From Piscirickettsiaceae bacterium (GTDB taxonomy: Bacteria; Pseudomonadota; Gammaproteobacteria; Nitrosococcales; Methylophagaceae): DNA of 30,905 nucleotides. Position numbers and translations under genes: made by a program. The notes under the pieces were generated by a model. The model was not told the DNA's origin. It saw only the letters and a program-made list of their open reading frames with translations, and searched no databases. Location of the stretch: NCBI GenBank assembly GCA_030627065.1, contig DAOUSV010000002.1, positions 1 through 30,905 of the forward strand, read 5' to 3'. Positions 10,732 through 16,889 of this stretch are shown here, piece by piece (the first letter of the stretch is position 1; every line of letters starts with the position of its first letter).

Positions 10732-10962
10732 ATGGATTTTAATAACCCTGAAACTGGCGATGTAGTCACATTAGAACGTGAAGATTTAAACCCAGAAGCA
10801 ATGGTATATTGGGATGACATAAAAGAAATGCAATCAGGCGTAGTACAATTAAAAATTGCCTTGATGAAAATGGACAATAACATTTCGATGATGGCTACTC
10901 GTTTGCTTGCGGCACAAAACCCAGTAGAAGAAGCTGAAGTTGTAGAGGACGATGCTGAGTAA
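10732..10962 (+). CDS. Small acidic protein in the lysis region, unknown function
   Basis: 76 residues, preceded by AGGAT 7-8 bases before the ATG. Acidic overall, with a Glu/Asp-rich tail (VEEAEVVEDDAE) and an amphipathic helical centre (residues 33-62). No membrane segment. It overlaps the holin gene by 11 bases, so the two are probably translationally coupled. The holin start is set by a GAGGA inside this gene. I do not recognise the family; position suggests a late gene linked to lysis or tail assembly. Confidence 0.6.
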   Translation: MDFNNPETGDVVTLEREDLNPEAMVYWDDIKEMQSGVVQLKIALMKMDNNISMMATRLLAAQNPVEEAEVVEDDAE

Positions 10963-11341
10963 TGTTATGTTAAATCAATTAATTGGCCCTGTGTCAGCTA
11001 TCATTTCAAAATTTGTGGTAGACAAAGACAAGCAAAGTGAACTAGCCCATGAGATTTCTACTCTTGCGGCTAGACACATGCAAGAATTAAACAAGGGTCA
11101 ATTAGATATCAATAAAGTAGAGGCGGCCCACGCTTCTATTTTTGTGTCCGGATGGCGGCCTGCTGTTGGGTGGTGTTCTTGTTTTGGATTAGGATACTCT
11201 ACTATTTTAGCACCTTTTTTAGCTATCTGGTTTCAAGTTCCAGAAATTGACACTGGTTTGCTGTCTACTGTGCTTATGGCAATGCTTGGCATGGCAGGAT
11301 TAAGAAGTTTTGATAAGAAAAACAATGTTGCTAGCCGTTAA
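10952..11341 (+). CDS. Holin, 3TM gene-transfer-release type
   Basis: 129 residues. The motif running from DINKVEAAHASIFVSGWRP into a GW-containing membrane segment is characteristic of the holin family 'Holin of 3TMs, for gene-transfer release' (PF11351). Membrane segments lie near residues 70-93 and 101-119, and the N-terminal amphipathic helix (about 5-20) may give the third. The ATG at 10952 is preferred because GAGGA lies 5 bases before it; a second Met at codon 6 could give a shorter form. It ends the rightward late operon and its stop overlaps the stop of the convergent small basic gene by 4 bases. It should form the inner-membrane hole that times lysis. Confidence 0.8.
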   Translation: MLSNVMLNQLIGPVSAIISKFVVDKDKQSELAHEISTLAARHMQELNKGQLDINKVEAAHASIFVSGWRPAVGWCSCFGLGYSTILAPFLAIWFQVPEIDTGLLSTVLMAMLGMAGLRSFDKKNNVASR

Positions 11342-11469
11342 GAAAGCATACTTCTTTTTTTCTTTGGCATCCGATTAACAATTTTCTTACCCGTTTTCTT
11401 GGCGGCTTTTCTTGCGGCCATTTGCCCTTTTGGTGTGTAAGAATAATGTCTTGATCCGACTTGTGGCAT
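11338..11469 (-). CDS. Small basic Lys/Arg-rich protein (43 aa)
   Basis: A 43-residue gene read leftward. It begins MPQVGSRHYSYTPKGQMAAR and continues with an Ala/Lys-rich segment (KAAKKTGKK) and a PKKKRS end. AGG lies about 9 bases before the ATG. Tiny proteins of the pattern MPxVGxxxYxYTxxGxxAAxKAAKK are, to my knowledge, common in tailed phages and unlikely by chance in this frame. Strongly basic, so nucleic-acid binding is a reasonable guess. It is the last gene of the leftward early operon and its stop codon overlaps the holin stop on the other strand by 4 bases. Confidence 0.7.
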   Translation of the reverse strand: MPQVGSRHYSYTPKGQMAARKAAKKTGKKIVNRMPKKKRSMLS

Positions 11470-11518
11470 TATAAAACCTATAAAAAATTTTTGAAATCTG
11501 AAAGTCGATTATAACATA

Positions 11519-11746
11519 TTAAGCCATATAAGGGTGATGTGCTAACAACTCACTATGGTCAGGTGGCGTATTAAATCTTTCCTCTTCACCTTCAACCTCT
11601 TCCCAAATATTATCTATTTCATGTTTGGCATAAGCAGGCAAAGCAGAAGAATATATTACTGATTCAAGAATAGAATCTAGCCTGTCAGATACGTCATCAA
11701 TTCCACAATCTTGTGCGCGTTTTCTTAGCTCACTTAAATATGGCAT
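11519..11746 (-). CDS. Hypothetical acidic protein (75 aa)
   Basis: 75 residues, mostly helical, with an acidic middle (EIDNIWEEVEGEEERF) and a His-rich C-terminus. No recognisable domain, no membrane segment. Its start lies 13 bases inside the end of the NinG-like gene, which indicates translational coupling within the leftward early operon. Function unknown. Confidence 0.6.
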   Translation of the reverse strand: MPYLSELRKRAQDCGIDDVSDRLDSILESVIYSSALPAYAKHEIDNIWEEVEGEEERFNTPPDHSELLAHHPYMA

Positions 11747-12144
11747 AACCTGTCCTCATGGTATTTAATTAACCTAGTAAATTCTTCTAACATTTCTTTG
11801 TAATCAGCAGTGTATAACTTTTTAATTTTCCTTTTGTCTTCATGCATCTGCCTAACAAAGTCCTCACCGTACCAATCAATCATCCATAACGTGTACTGCC
11901 CTTCAGCACTTCCCTTACTCATTCCAAATGCATTGCATCCTTTACATTGTGGATGGACGTTTTCAATTTCTAATGCCCAATAAGAGGAACTACCTTTTGA
12001 TATGTAATGACCTCCATCGCAATCTTTCCAACTCATTCTTTTATCGCAAGAAACGCAATTCACCATTCCATACTCGTCAGCCGCAGATATTCTTGCTAAT
12101 TTTTGTATAGATATTAAACATTTTTTTCTTAGCGTTTGAGCCAT
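11734..12144 (-). CDS. ninG: NinG/Rap-like recombination nuclease
   Basis: 136 residues from the chosen start. The zinc-finger/HNH-like core is clear: Cys30-x2-Cys33, then DGGHYISKGS (His46), then ENVHPQCKGCN (His64, Cys67, Cys70), the order seen in the lambda NinG (Rap, Orf) family. In lambda, Rap binds and cuts branched DNA and helps RecBCD/Red recombination. The frame is open 13 codons further upstream to a Met at 12183. The ATG at 12144 is preferred because a GAGG sits 6 bases before it, whereas the upstream ATG has none. It follows a NinB-like gene, as the two do in lambdoid nin regions. Confidence 0.8.
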   Translation of the reverse strand: MAQTLRKKCLISIQKLARISAADEYGMVNCVSCDKRMSWKDCDGGHYISKGSSSYWALEIENVHPQCKGCNAFGMSKGSAEGQYTLWMIDWYGEDFVRQMHEDKRKIKKLYTADYKEMLEEFTRLIKYHEDRLCHI

Positions 12145-12221
12145 TTTAAACCTCATTTTAACATAACTGGTAGGATATATCATATTTGCTCGTAAACGCC
12201 TTGAAACAGGCTTATATTGGC

Positions 12222-12692
12222 TTATTCGTCCTGTTTAGACTTCAACGCTAAGTACTCACTGTCATCCGGAATAGGCAGGTGTATATTTTTCTCTGAAGCA
12301 AGGTTATATATTTGATCCATAAAAAAACACATTTCACCTTTACTTAGCTTAGTAATGCTTTTGACTTGTCCTTTAAAAGACGTATCTCTAAATGAATAAT
12401 TAGCTACGCCAAGAAACTTATTTTTTAAAAAAATTTTAGTAAATTCAAATTCATCTTTAGTTGCTTTTTTCTTTTCAGCCGCACACCATTTTTCTGCAAG
12501 TATTCGCACCCACGCATGGAAAAGATTTTCTTGAGATCTACTGGCAGGGTTAACGTATCGTTCAATTCTAACGGCCGCAGGGTGGTCACTATAATCCCAT
12601 TTCTCTAACCGCTTGATTATAAAAGGTAATTTTTTTTCAAGTTCGCGTTTATCTTTGAAATAGTAATAATCCCCCTCAGTGCCGTATTTCAT
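12222..12692 (-). CDS. NinB-like recombination protein (probable)
   Basis: 156 residues, close to the length of NinB (about 142). It shows the general NinB-like order: a start with basic residues, an RSQENLFHAWVRILAEKW helix (NinB proteins have RSLxQNAxxWxxL here), a central KxxxxxFLKNKFLG segment, and a C-terminal SKGEMCFFMDQIYNLASEKNI helix ending in an I-x-L-P-I-P-x-D segment (NinB usually ends with a helix followed by GxxxP). NinB of lambda binds single-stranded DNA and feeds recombination. It overlaps the upstream gene by 4 bases. Similarity is by motif pattern only; it could be an unrelated helical protein, but the NinG neighbour supports the call. Confidence 0.55.
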   Translation of the reverse strand: MKYGTEGDYYYFKDKRELEKKLPFIIKRLEKWDYSDHPAAVRIERYVNPASRSQENLFHAWVRILAEKWCAAEKKKATKDEFEFTKIFLKNKFLGVANYSFRDTSFKGQVKSITKLSKGEMCFFMDQIYNLASEKNIHLPIPDDSEYLALKSKQDE

Positions 12693-12976
12693 CGCAATTT
12701 TTTCCTTAACCAGTGTTGTGATAAATCTGAGTTAAATGTTTTGCTTTTTTGTTCCACTTCACTTTTTTTCTTTTTATGAATTATTAAGTCAATATCTTGG
12801 CAAATCTTTTTACCCTTTAACCTTTCGCTAACAAAAGGTAGAGATCTGGAAAATGCTTTTGCTATGTCAGTCCTGCTATATTTAACCCCACGTTCCAATC
12901 GTGGATTATCACCATCATACATCCAAAGAACTGCACGTTTATCCGGCACGTTTATTATTTTTTTAATATTTTCCAT
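12689..12976 (-). CDS. Small HTH-like protein of the leftward operon, unknown role
   Basis: 95 residues, rich in lysine (14 or more), pI clearly basic. Residues 34-54 (SRTDIAKAFSRSLPFVSERL) could form a helix-turn-helix, which with the basic C-terminus suggests DNA binding. AAGGT 7 bases before the ATG supports the start. It lies 10 bases after the replication initiator gene and overlaps the NinB-like gene by ATGA. In lambda the place after initiator O is taken by helicase loader P, but I see no evidence of a helicase-loader fold here. Confidence 0.55.
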   Translation of the reverse strand: MENIKKIINVPDKRAVLWMYDGDNPRLERGVKYSRTDIAKAFSRSLPFVSERLKGKKICQDIDLIIHKKKKSEVEQKSKTFNSDLSQHWLRKKLR

Positions 12977-12986
12977 ATCATTACCT

Positions 12987-13694
12987 TTATTCGTATCCTT
13001 CAGCCCATGATCTGTCGGTCAATTGTTCTGAAATGGGGGTGTCTCTAATAGACCTCTCGCCTCTTGGTTTTTGAGGTTGCCTAGCTTGACTTGCTACAGC
13101 TAACTCGTCTTCCCAACGCTCCTGCCCAAGATAAGTAGCAGGATAAGGAATAAATTTAACATCAGACCATTCGCCTTGCAAGACTCTCTGCTCTATATTT
13201 GTTGCTATAGCTTTAACAGTATCCTCGCTTTTCACTTTCTTAGCCCACATCTTCCTAGCCTCAGACTTACCTACCTTCCTTGGATAAACAGACCAAAACC
13301 CATCGAAATGATCTATATTCAATGTAGTACTAATTGTAGTATTAGAATTTGTAGTATTATCTTTCTGAATTTTCTGGGGAGGGGTATTCTGATTTTCTTG
13401 GGTAGCCCCTTCGGATAATCTTATATACCTATTAAGAATTTCTTTACTACCTTCCCTGTAAATAATCTGTACCTCAATGTATCCGCAGTCCTTAAGATTT
13501 TTAACCCAATCACTAACGGTTGTCTTGGTAACACTGTACAAATCAGAAAAGTATTTGTTTTGCGCCCAACAATATCCTTCTTTATTGCACAATGCAGTAA
13601 TCTCGCCATACAGTAACTTAGCGTTTGGCTTTAGCCTACTGTCATACCTGACGCTTGCAGGTATAACAGCATAATAGGCCGGAGTATCAGGCAT
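12987..13694 (-). CDS. Replication initiator-like protein (lambda O type arrangement)
   Basis: 235 residues in three parts. Residues 8-85 form a winged helix-turn-helix of the HTH_36 kind (LKPNAKLLYGEITALCNKEG, then FSDLYSVTKTTVSDWVKNL). Residues about 95-127 are a Thr/Asn/Gln-rich linker. Residues 128-200 (FDGFWSVYPRKVGKSEARKMW, then FIPYPATYLGQERWEDE) are the C-terminal region common in phage replication-initiation proteins. Lambda O has the same order: N-terminal origin binder, linker and C-terminal partner domain, with the origin inside its own gene. Here too short repeats lie under the linker. It overlaps the HTH regulator gene by 8 bases. Expected role: binds the origin and recruits host DnaB, directly or via a loader. 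Confidence 0.7.
   Translation of the reverse strand: MPDTPAYYAVIPASVRYDSRLKPNAKLLYGEITALCNKEGYCWAQNKYFSDLYSVTKTTVSDWVKNLKDCGYIEVQIIYREGSKEILNRYIRLSEGATQENQNTPPQKIQKDNTTNSNTTISTTLNIDHFDGFWSVYPRKVGKSEARKMWAKKVKSEDTVKAIATNIEQRVLQGEWSDVKFIPYPATYLGQERWEDELAVASQARQPQKPRGERSIRDTPISEQLTDRSWAEGYE
13323..13356. repeat. Three TGTAGTA direct repeats inside the initiator gene
   Basis: The heptamer TGTAGTA occurs at 13323, 13335 and 13350, spaced 12 and 15 bases, in the part of the initiator gene that encodes the linker. On the coding strand these are AAT-ACT-ACA type codons (Asn-Thr-Thr). They resemble the lambda arrangement, where iterons lie inside O, but a simple Asn/Thr codon repeat is an alternative explanation. 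Confidence 0.4.
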
Positions 13695-13950
13695 TCGTAG
13701 ATACCCGTCTTAAGACAGGGCGAGAAGTGCTTGCTATTTCATCTAATTCAATCTCACCTTGCGCGATAAAACTACTAACACTAACGCCACAACAATAAGC
13801 CATAGTTTTTAACATATATAATGACGGTTCAGCTTTACCGTTAAGCCAACGATGTATGTTTGTTTGACCTAATCCAGTTGCGCTAGCAAGTTCTGATTGA
13901 TTCAAGTCGTGAAAATACATAAAAAACTTCATACTTCTTCTAATATCCAT
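13687..13950 (-). CDS. Cro/CI-type HTH transcriptional regulator
   Basis: 87 residues with a standard HTH_3 (XRE) domain: residues 18-37 (NQSELASATGLGQTNIHRWL), recognition helix in QTNIHRWLNGK, followed by a third helix (EPSLYMLKTMAYCCGV). The C-terminal tail is short, so this is a Cro-sized protein without a CI-type cleavage/dimerisation domain. AGAGGA 7 bases before the ATG supports the start. It is the first gene after the leftward promoter and faces the divergent rightward operon, so it most likely controls one or both promoters. With no integrase and no second repressor visible, a full lysogeny switch is not supported. Confidence 0.8.
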   Translation of the reverse strand: MDIRRSMKFFMYFHDLNQSELASATGLGQTNIHRWLNGKAEPSLYMLKTMAYCCGVSVSSFIAQGEIELDEIASTSRPVLRRVSTNA

Positions 13951-13977
13951 AATGCTATCCTCTATAAATGAAACTAC

Positions 13978-14005
13978 ATGTTAGCACATTTAAGGATGCA
14001 GTCAA
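13978..14005 (-). promoter_or_regulatory. Leftward early promoter
   Basis: Read leftward: -35 TTGACT (5 of 6 consensus), 16-base spacer, -10 TAACAT preceded by TGC, an extended -10. It lies about 28 bases ahead of the HTH regulator start, with AGAGGA before that ATG. No other candidate of this quality is present in the gap. Confidence 0.6.
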
Positions 14006-14013
14006 CAATATAG

Positions 14014-14042
14014 TTGCACATATGTCATAATGGTGCTATCTT
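14014..14042 (+). promoter_or_regulatory. Rightward early promoter
   Basis: -35 TTGCAC, 17-base spacer, -10 TATCTT preceded by TGC (extended -10). The transcript would begin near 14049 and carry a leader of about 65 bases before the first gene. The sequence AATGGTGCTA at 14029-14038 mirrors AATGTGCTA in the leftward promoter, so the two promoters share an element that could be an operator as well as an extended -10. Confidence 0.55.
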
Positions 14043-14051
14043 AACAACTCA

Positions 14052-14093
14052 ACCCCAAGTCGTAGTGTCTTTTTTTAATGTTTTATTTGGGGT
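14052..14093 (+). promoter_or_regulatory. Leader hairpin of the rightward early operon
   Basis: ACCCCAA (14052-14058) and TTGGGGT (14087-14093) can pair as a 7-bp stem around a 28-base loop that contains a run of eight T (14070-14076 region). It lies in the untranslated leader just before the ribosome binding site at 14101. It could influence translation or termination; no known leader family is recognised. Confidence 0.35.
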
Positions 14094-14113
14094 CAACCTT
14101 AGAGGAACGTGTT

Positions 14114-14368
14114 ATGTGTGACAATCCAATTCAATGCCCAGACGACCAAGATGATTTTGACAGGCGTTTATTTAAAGTTTGCAACCCAAATCATGAGCGT
14201 GACCAAATTGCTAAATATAGTCACAATGATTTTACTGATTTTGATAGAGGAGAGTATGATTGCTTAAAGGGCTATCCACACCAGATGTATGAGTCCGAAG
14301 AGTACGACAATGGCTACGCGCAACAATACGCTAGCGAACAAAAAAACCCTAACTTAGATCCGGAGTAA
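14114..14368 (+). CDS. Small acidic early protein, first gene of rightward operon
   Basis: 84 residues, strongly acidic (many Asp/Glu), starting MCDNPIQCPDDQDDFDRR. AGAGGA 7 bases before this ATG fixes the start; an in-frame Met 12 codons upstream lies in the leader hairpin and lacks a ribosome binding site. No membrane segment or known domain. A compact, acidic protein in first position after an early phage promoter fits an inhibitor of a host DNA-binding protein, but that is inference. Followed after 3 bases by the TolA/TonB-like gene. Confidence 0.65.
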   Translation: MCDNPIQCPDDQDDFDRRLFKVCNPNHERDQIAKYSHNDFTDFDRGEYDCLKGYPHQMYESEEYDNGYAQQYASEQKNPNLDPE

Positions 14369-14371
14369 TAT

Positions 14372-15127
14372 ATGTTTAATTTTCAAAATGTAATATCAGT
14401 GCTTTTAGTATGTTCAATTACTGCACTATGGGCGCACACAATAAGTCGCGATTCTATAAGGTCAGAGTATTTTAAAGAAGAGTTTAATAAAATCAAAACC
14501 GATCAGCAAGATTTAGCAGATAAGGTTGGTTCTCTTAATGATGATTATGAATCAGTTCAATCTATGCTCAGATACAATGAAGCAGGTATTACAATAACTC
14601 TTGAGCAATTAAAAGAAACAAGCAGTTTGTTAAGTGACCTGTCTACTATTGACGCTATGCTTATTAAGCAGTTAAAAGACGTTAGATACGGACAAGGCGA
14701 AGCAGAATTATTGCTAGAAGAAGTTAAGAAAATAGCGTTAACTAAACCAGTTCCGCAAATTATAAAAAACGTTGTAGAACCGGAGAAACAAATAACTCCA
14801 GTAATTGAATCAATACCCGCTGTAATAGTTATTGAAACACCCATTGAAACACCCATTGAAACGCCTATTGCTGAAGAAATTGTGGCAGTTTGTCCGTTGC
14901 TTTCTTCCGATGTTATGTTTGGTAATTATATATCTAAAATACGGATATCTAGGACAGCTAAATTTGTAGCTTCTTACGACATTAAAGACGGCCTTGTTTC
15001 TAACTTATCTTTTGCAGGCAATAAGAACAAAAAGATACATAAAGCAGTCTTAAATTATTTAACTGATGCAATTATTCCTAATGCCAATGTTAACGGCTGT
15101 AGTATTCCATTTAAAATAGAGGTGTAA
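14372..15127 (+). CDS. TolA/TonB-like membrane-anchored periplasmic protein
   Basis: 251 residues laid out like TolA/TonB. Residues 5-22 form an N-terminal membrane anchor (FQNVISVLLVCSITALWA), residues 30-120 a charged, heptad-rich coiled coil, and residues 124-170 a Pro/Glu/Ile linker with an ETPI repeat. Residues 174-251 form a small domain with the TolA/TonB C-terminal pattern: helix GNYISKIRI, strand KFVASYDIKDGLVSNLSF, helix KKIHKAVLNYL, and a final strand SIPFKIEV. Cys174 and Cys243 could form a disulphide, consistent with the periplasm. TolA and TonB carry energy across the envelope and are receptors for phages and colicins. A phage copy might block or mimic them, for example in superinfection exclusion. 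Fold assignment is by pattern only. It ends 1 base before the next gene. Confidence 0.6.
   Translation: MFNFQNVISVLLVCSITALWAHTISRDSIRSEYFKEEFNKIKTDQQDLADKVGSLNDDYESVQSMLRYNEAGITITLEQLKETSSLLSDLSTIDAMLIKQLKDVRYGQGEAELLLEEVKKIALTKPVPQIIKNVVEPEKQITPVIESIPAVIVIETPIETPIETPIAEEIVAVCPLLSSDVMFGNYISKIRISRTAKFVASYDIKDGLVSNLSFAGNKNKKIHKAVLNYLTDAIIPNANVNGCSIPFKIEV
14831..14866 (+). repeat. 12-bp tandem repeat, three copies, encoding ETPI
   Basis: ATTGAAACACCC occurs twice in perfect tandem, followed by a third copy with two changes. Together they encode I-E-T-P units of the Pro-rich linker in the TolA/TonB-like protein. The near identity at DNA level points to recent slippage expansion, so linker length may vary among relatives. 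Confidence 0.85.
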
Positions 15128-15128
15128 C

Positions 15129-15335
15129 ATGGAAAAAATGACTCCCCTTATGTTTTTTACCCACGATGGGTGGCAAGATCGACATGAAACTATTTTAAGT
15201 AGAATTAAAGGAATTGATTATATATTACAACAGCAACCAAAAACTCGAAGTGATCTTATTCAAAGATATCACTTAATAACAGAAAGACTTTCGTTGCGTA
15301 AATTAGTGTTAGATAAAAAAGGAAAATCAAAATGA
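15129..15335 (+). CDS. Small basic hypothetical protein ahead of the recombination cassette
   Basis: 68 residues, basic C-terminus (LDKKGKSK), predicted helical, no known domain. GAGGTG lies about 6 bases before the ATG. It overlaps the annealing-protein gene by ATGA, so the two are probably co-translated, which suggests a supporting role in the recombination module. Function unknown. Confidence 0.65.
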   Translation: MEKMTPLMFFTHDGWQDRHETILSRIKGIDYILQQQPKTRSDLIQRYHLITERLSLRKLVLDKKGKSK

Positions 15336-15904
15336 AAGATATAAATCAACGCAGTACTTGGAGCATTTTATCAGAGATTGACGTTTCTGATTATATTGAA
15401 AAGAAAGGTAATTTATCTTACATATCATGGGCTTATGCTTGGTCAAAACTAATGGAAAAATTTCCTGATTCTAGTTATTGGTTTGGATCTGTCACTAGTT
15501 ATGGTGAGACTGCTGAAGTAACAGTTACGGTTAAGGTAAAAGAAAATCAACATACTATGTGGCTACCTGTTATGGATAACCGGAATAACTCTATCAAGAA
15601 CCCAACATCCAGAGACATATCTGACTCGAAAATGAGATGTTTAGTTAAAGCGATAGCCATGCATGGTTTGGGGCATCATTTGTACATGGGTGAGGACATA
15701 AATCCCGCTGTAGCAAATGCGGTAATAACTCACGAACAAGAAAAAGAAATTAATGATCTACTAATTAAAACTAATTCAGATGTTTCAATCTTTTTAGATA
15801 CATTTAAAATTAGTAATGTTGGCGAATTAAAAGCAACTCAATACGGCAAAGTTATGGGGATGCTTAATTACAAATTACACACCCCAAAGCCTAAAACGAA
15901 ATGA
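15332..15904 (+). CDS. Single-strand annealing protein, DUF1071 family
   Basis: 190 residues. The N-terminal LSYISWAYAW (28-37) and the later DSKMRCLVKAIAMHGLG (98-114) with HHLYMGEDINP are hallmarks of DUF1071 (PF06378), a family grouped with phage single-strand annealing proteins (SSAPs). It should coat and anneal complementary single strands made by the exonuclease encoded next to it. ATGA overlaps on both sides (with the 68-residue gene and with the exonuclease gene) show tight coupling. The C-terminus is short and basic (KPKTK). Confidence 0.85.
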   Translation: MKDINQRSTWSILSEIDVSDYIEKKGNLSYISWAYAWSKLMEKFPDSSYWFGSVTSYGETAEVTVTVKVKENQHTMWLPVMDNRNNSIKNPTSRDISDSKMRCLVKAIAMHGLGHHLYMGEDINPAVANAVITHEQEKEINDLLIKTNSDVSIFLDTFKISNVGELKATQYGKVMGMLNYKLHTPKPKTK

Positions 15905-16500
15905 TTGTCTTAGATCACGAACAAGGCACTCCGGAATGGAGGGAAGCAAGAAAGGGCGTGTTGTCTGCGTCCAGTTTTCATAAGCTGATAACCAGTACCG
16001 GAAAACCTAGTTCGCAAGCGCAGGGGCTTATATCAGACGCTATTTTAGGGAAATATTACAATGCATACCCTGATAACGTTACTACTGCGGCAATGCAACA
16101 TGGTATTGATCTTGAGCCTGAAGCAAGAAAAGTTTTTGAGTTTATGAGCAACAAAAAGGTAATAGAAACTGGGTTTATTTTGCATGATAGTCTGACTTAC
16201 GGATGTTCTCCCGATGGATTGATTAATGAAGATTCGGGGCTAGAAATAAAATGTCCAACTGATAATGTCATGTTAGGTTATGAGAGAAATCCCAAAACTT
16301 TAATTACAAAATACATCCAACAAGTAACTGGGTGCATGATGGTAACAGGCAGAAAAGAATGGTATCTGTTTGCTTACTCTGAATTGATACCCCCAGTTTG
16401 TATCTTGATAAAACTTGATGAAGAATACGCGGGTAAATTAGAGGTAGAAATTGCCAACGCCCATACTGAAGTAATTAATTATAAAGGAAAAGAAAAATGA
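15901..16500 (+). CDS. YqaJ/lambda Exo-type 5'-3' exonuclease
   Basis: 199 residues of the YqaJ viral recombinase family (PF09588). Motifs in order: GTPEWREARKGVLSAS (9-24), GIDLEPEAR (68-76), then the PD-(D/E)xK centre with Asp105 in GCSPDGLI and Glu115-x-Lys117 in LEIKCP, and the YIQQVTGCMMVTGRKEWY helix. It resects double-strand ends to give single strands for the annealing protein. It overlaps its neighbours by 4 bases on both sides. All core catalytic residues appear present. Confidence 0.9.
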   Translation: MIVLDHEQGTPEWREARKGVLSASSFHKLITSTGKPSSQAQGLISDAILGKYYNAYPDNVTTAAMQHGIDLEPEARKVFEFMSNKKVIETGFILHDSLTYGCSPDGLINEDSGLEIKCPTDNVMLGYERNPKTLITKYIQQVTGCMMVTGRKEWYLFAYSELIPPVCILIKLDEEYAGKLEVEIANAHTEVINYKGKEK

Positions 16501-16838
16501 AAAAAATAGGCATAACTTTAAATATTGACGTAACAAAAATCGACAAGACGCGACTGTACGCAGGCCACAAAGGTACCTACCTTGATCTAACTACTTTTAT
16601 CGACTTAGGGCCGGAAAATGAGTACGGAAATCACGGATTTGTCACTCAATCTATGACTAAAGAAGAGAGAGAAGAAAAGGTTAGACTTCCTATACTTGGT
16701 AATGTTAGGCTTATATATCAAGATTCGGAGACAAGCCAATCAAATGTTACAAACATTCAGGCTAATTACAATCCAGAACAAGAGAAAAAGCCAGAGCCAG
16801 AGCCTGAGCCTCTTGGGGATGATGATATACCGTTTTAA
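16497..16838 (+). CDS. SSB-like single-strand DNA-binding protein with DDDIPF tail
   Basis: 113 residues. The N-terminal 75 residues (KKIGITLNIDVTKIDKTRL, then GTYLDLTTFIDL and PILGNVRLIY) are strand-rich and match a small phage family often found beside recombination genes. Residues 80-107 are a disordered linker with a PEPEPEP stretch. The last six residues are DDDIPF, identical to the C-terminus of E. coli SSB that docks RecQ, exonuclease I, primase and others. So it probably binds single strands and recruits, or competes for, host SSB partners. It completes the SSAP/exonuclease/SSB set, coupled by ATGA. Confidence 0.8.
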   Translation: MKKIGITLNIDVTKIDKTRLYAGHKGTYLDLTTFIDLGPENEYGNHGFVTQSMTKEEREEKVRLPILGNVRLIYQDSETSQSNVTNIQANYNPEQEKKPEPEPEPLGDDDIPF

Positions 16839-16889
16839 AAGAACCTCTAAGTACGGCTTGGCGCACCGTCCCCAACGCGCCCCCTATCT

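Noticed and set aside
11342..11366. Weak hairpin plus T-run just after the holin stop
   Set aside because: AAGAA/TTCTT gives only five A-T-rich pairs, and the T-run is explained by the Lys codons of the opposite-strand small gene.
14078..14113. Upstream start for the acidic early protein
   Set aside because: It lies within the leader hairpin with no binding site; AGAGGA fits the ATG at 14114.
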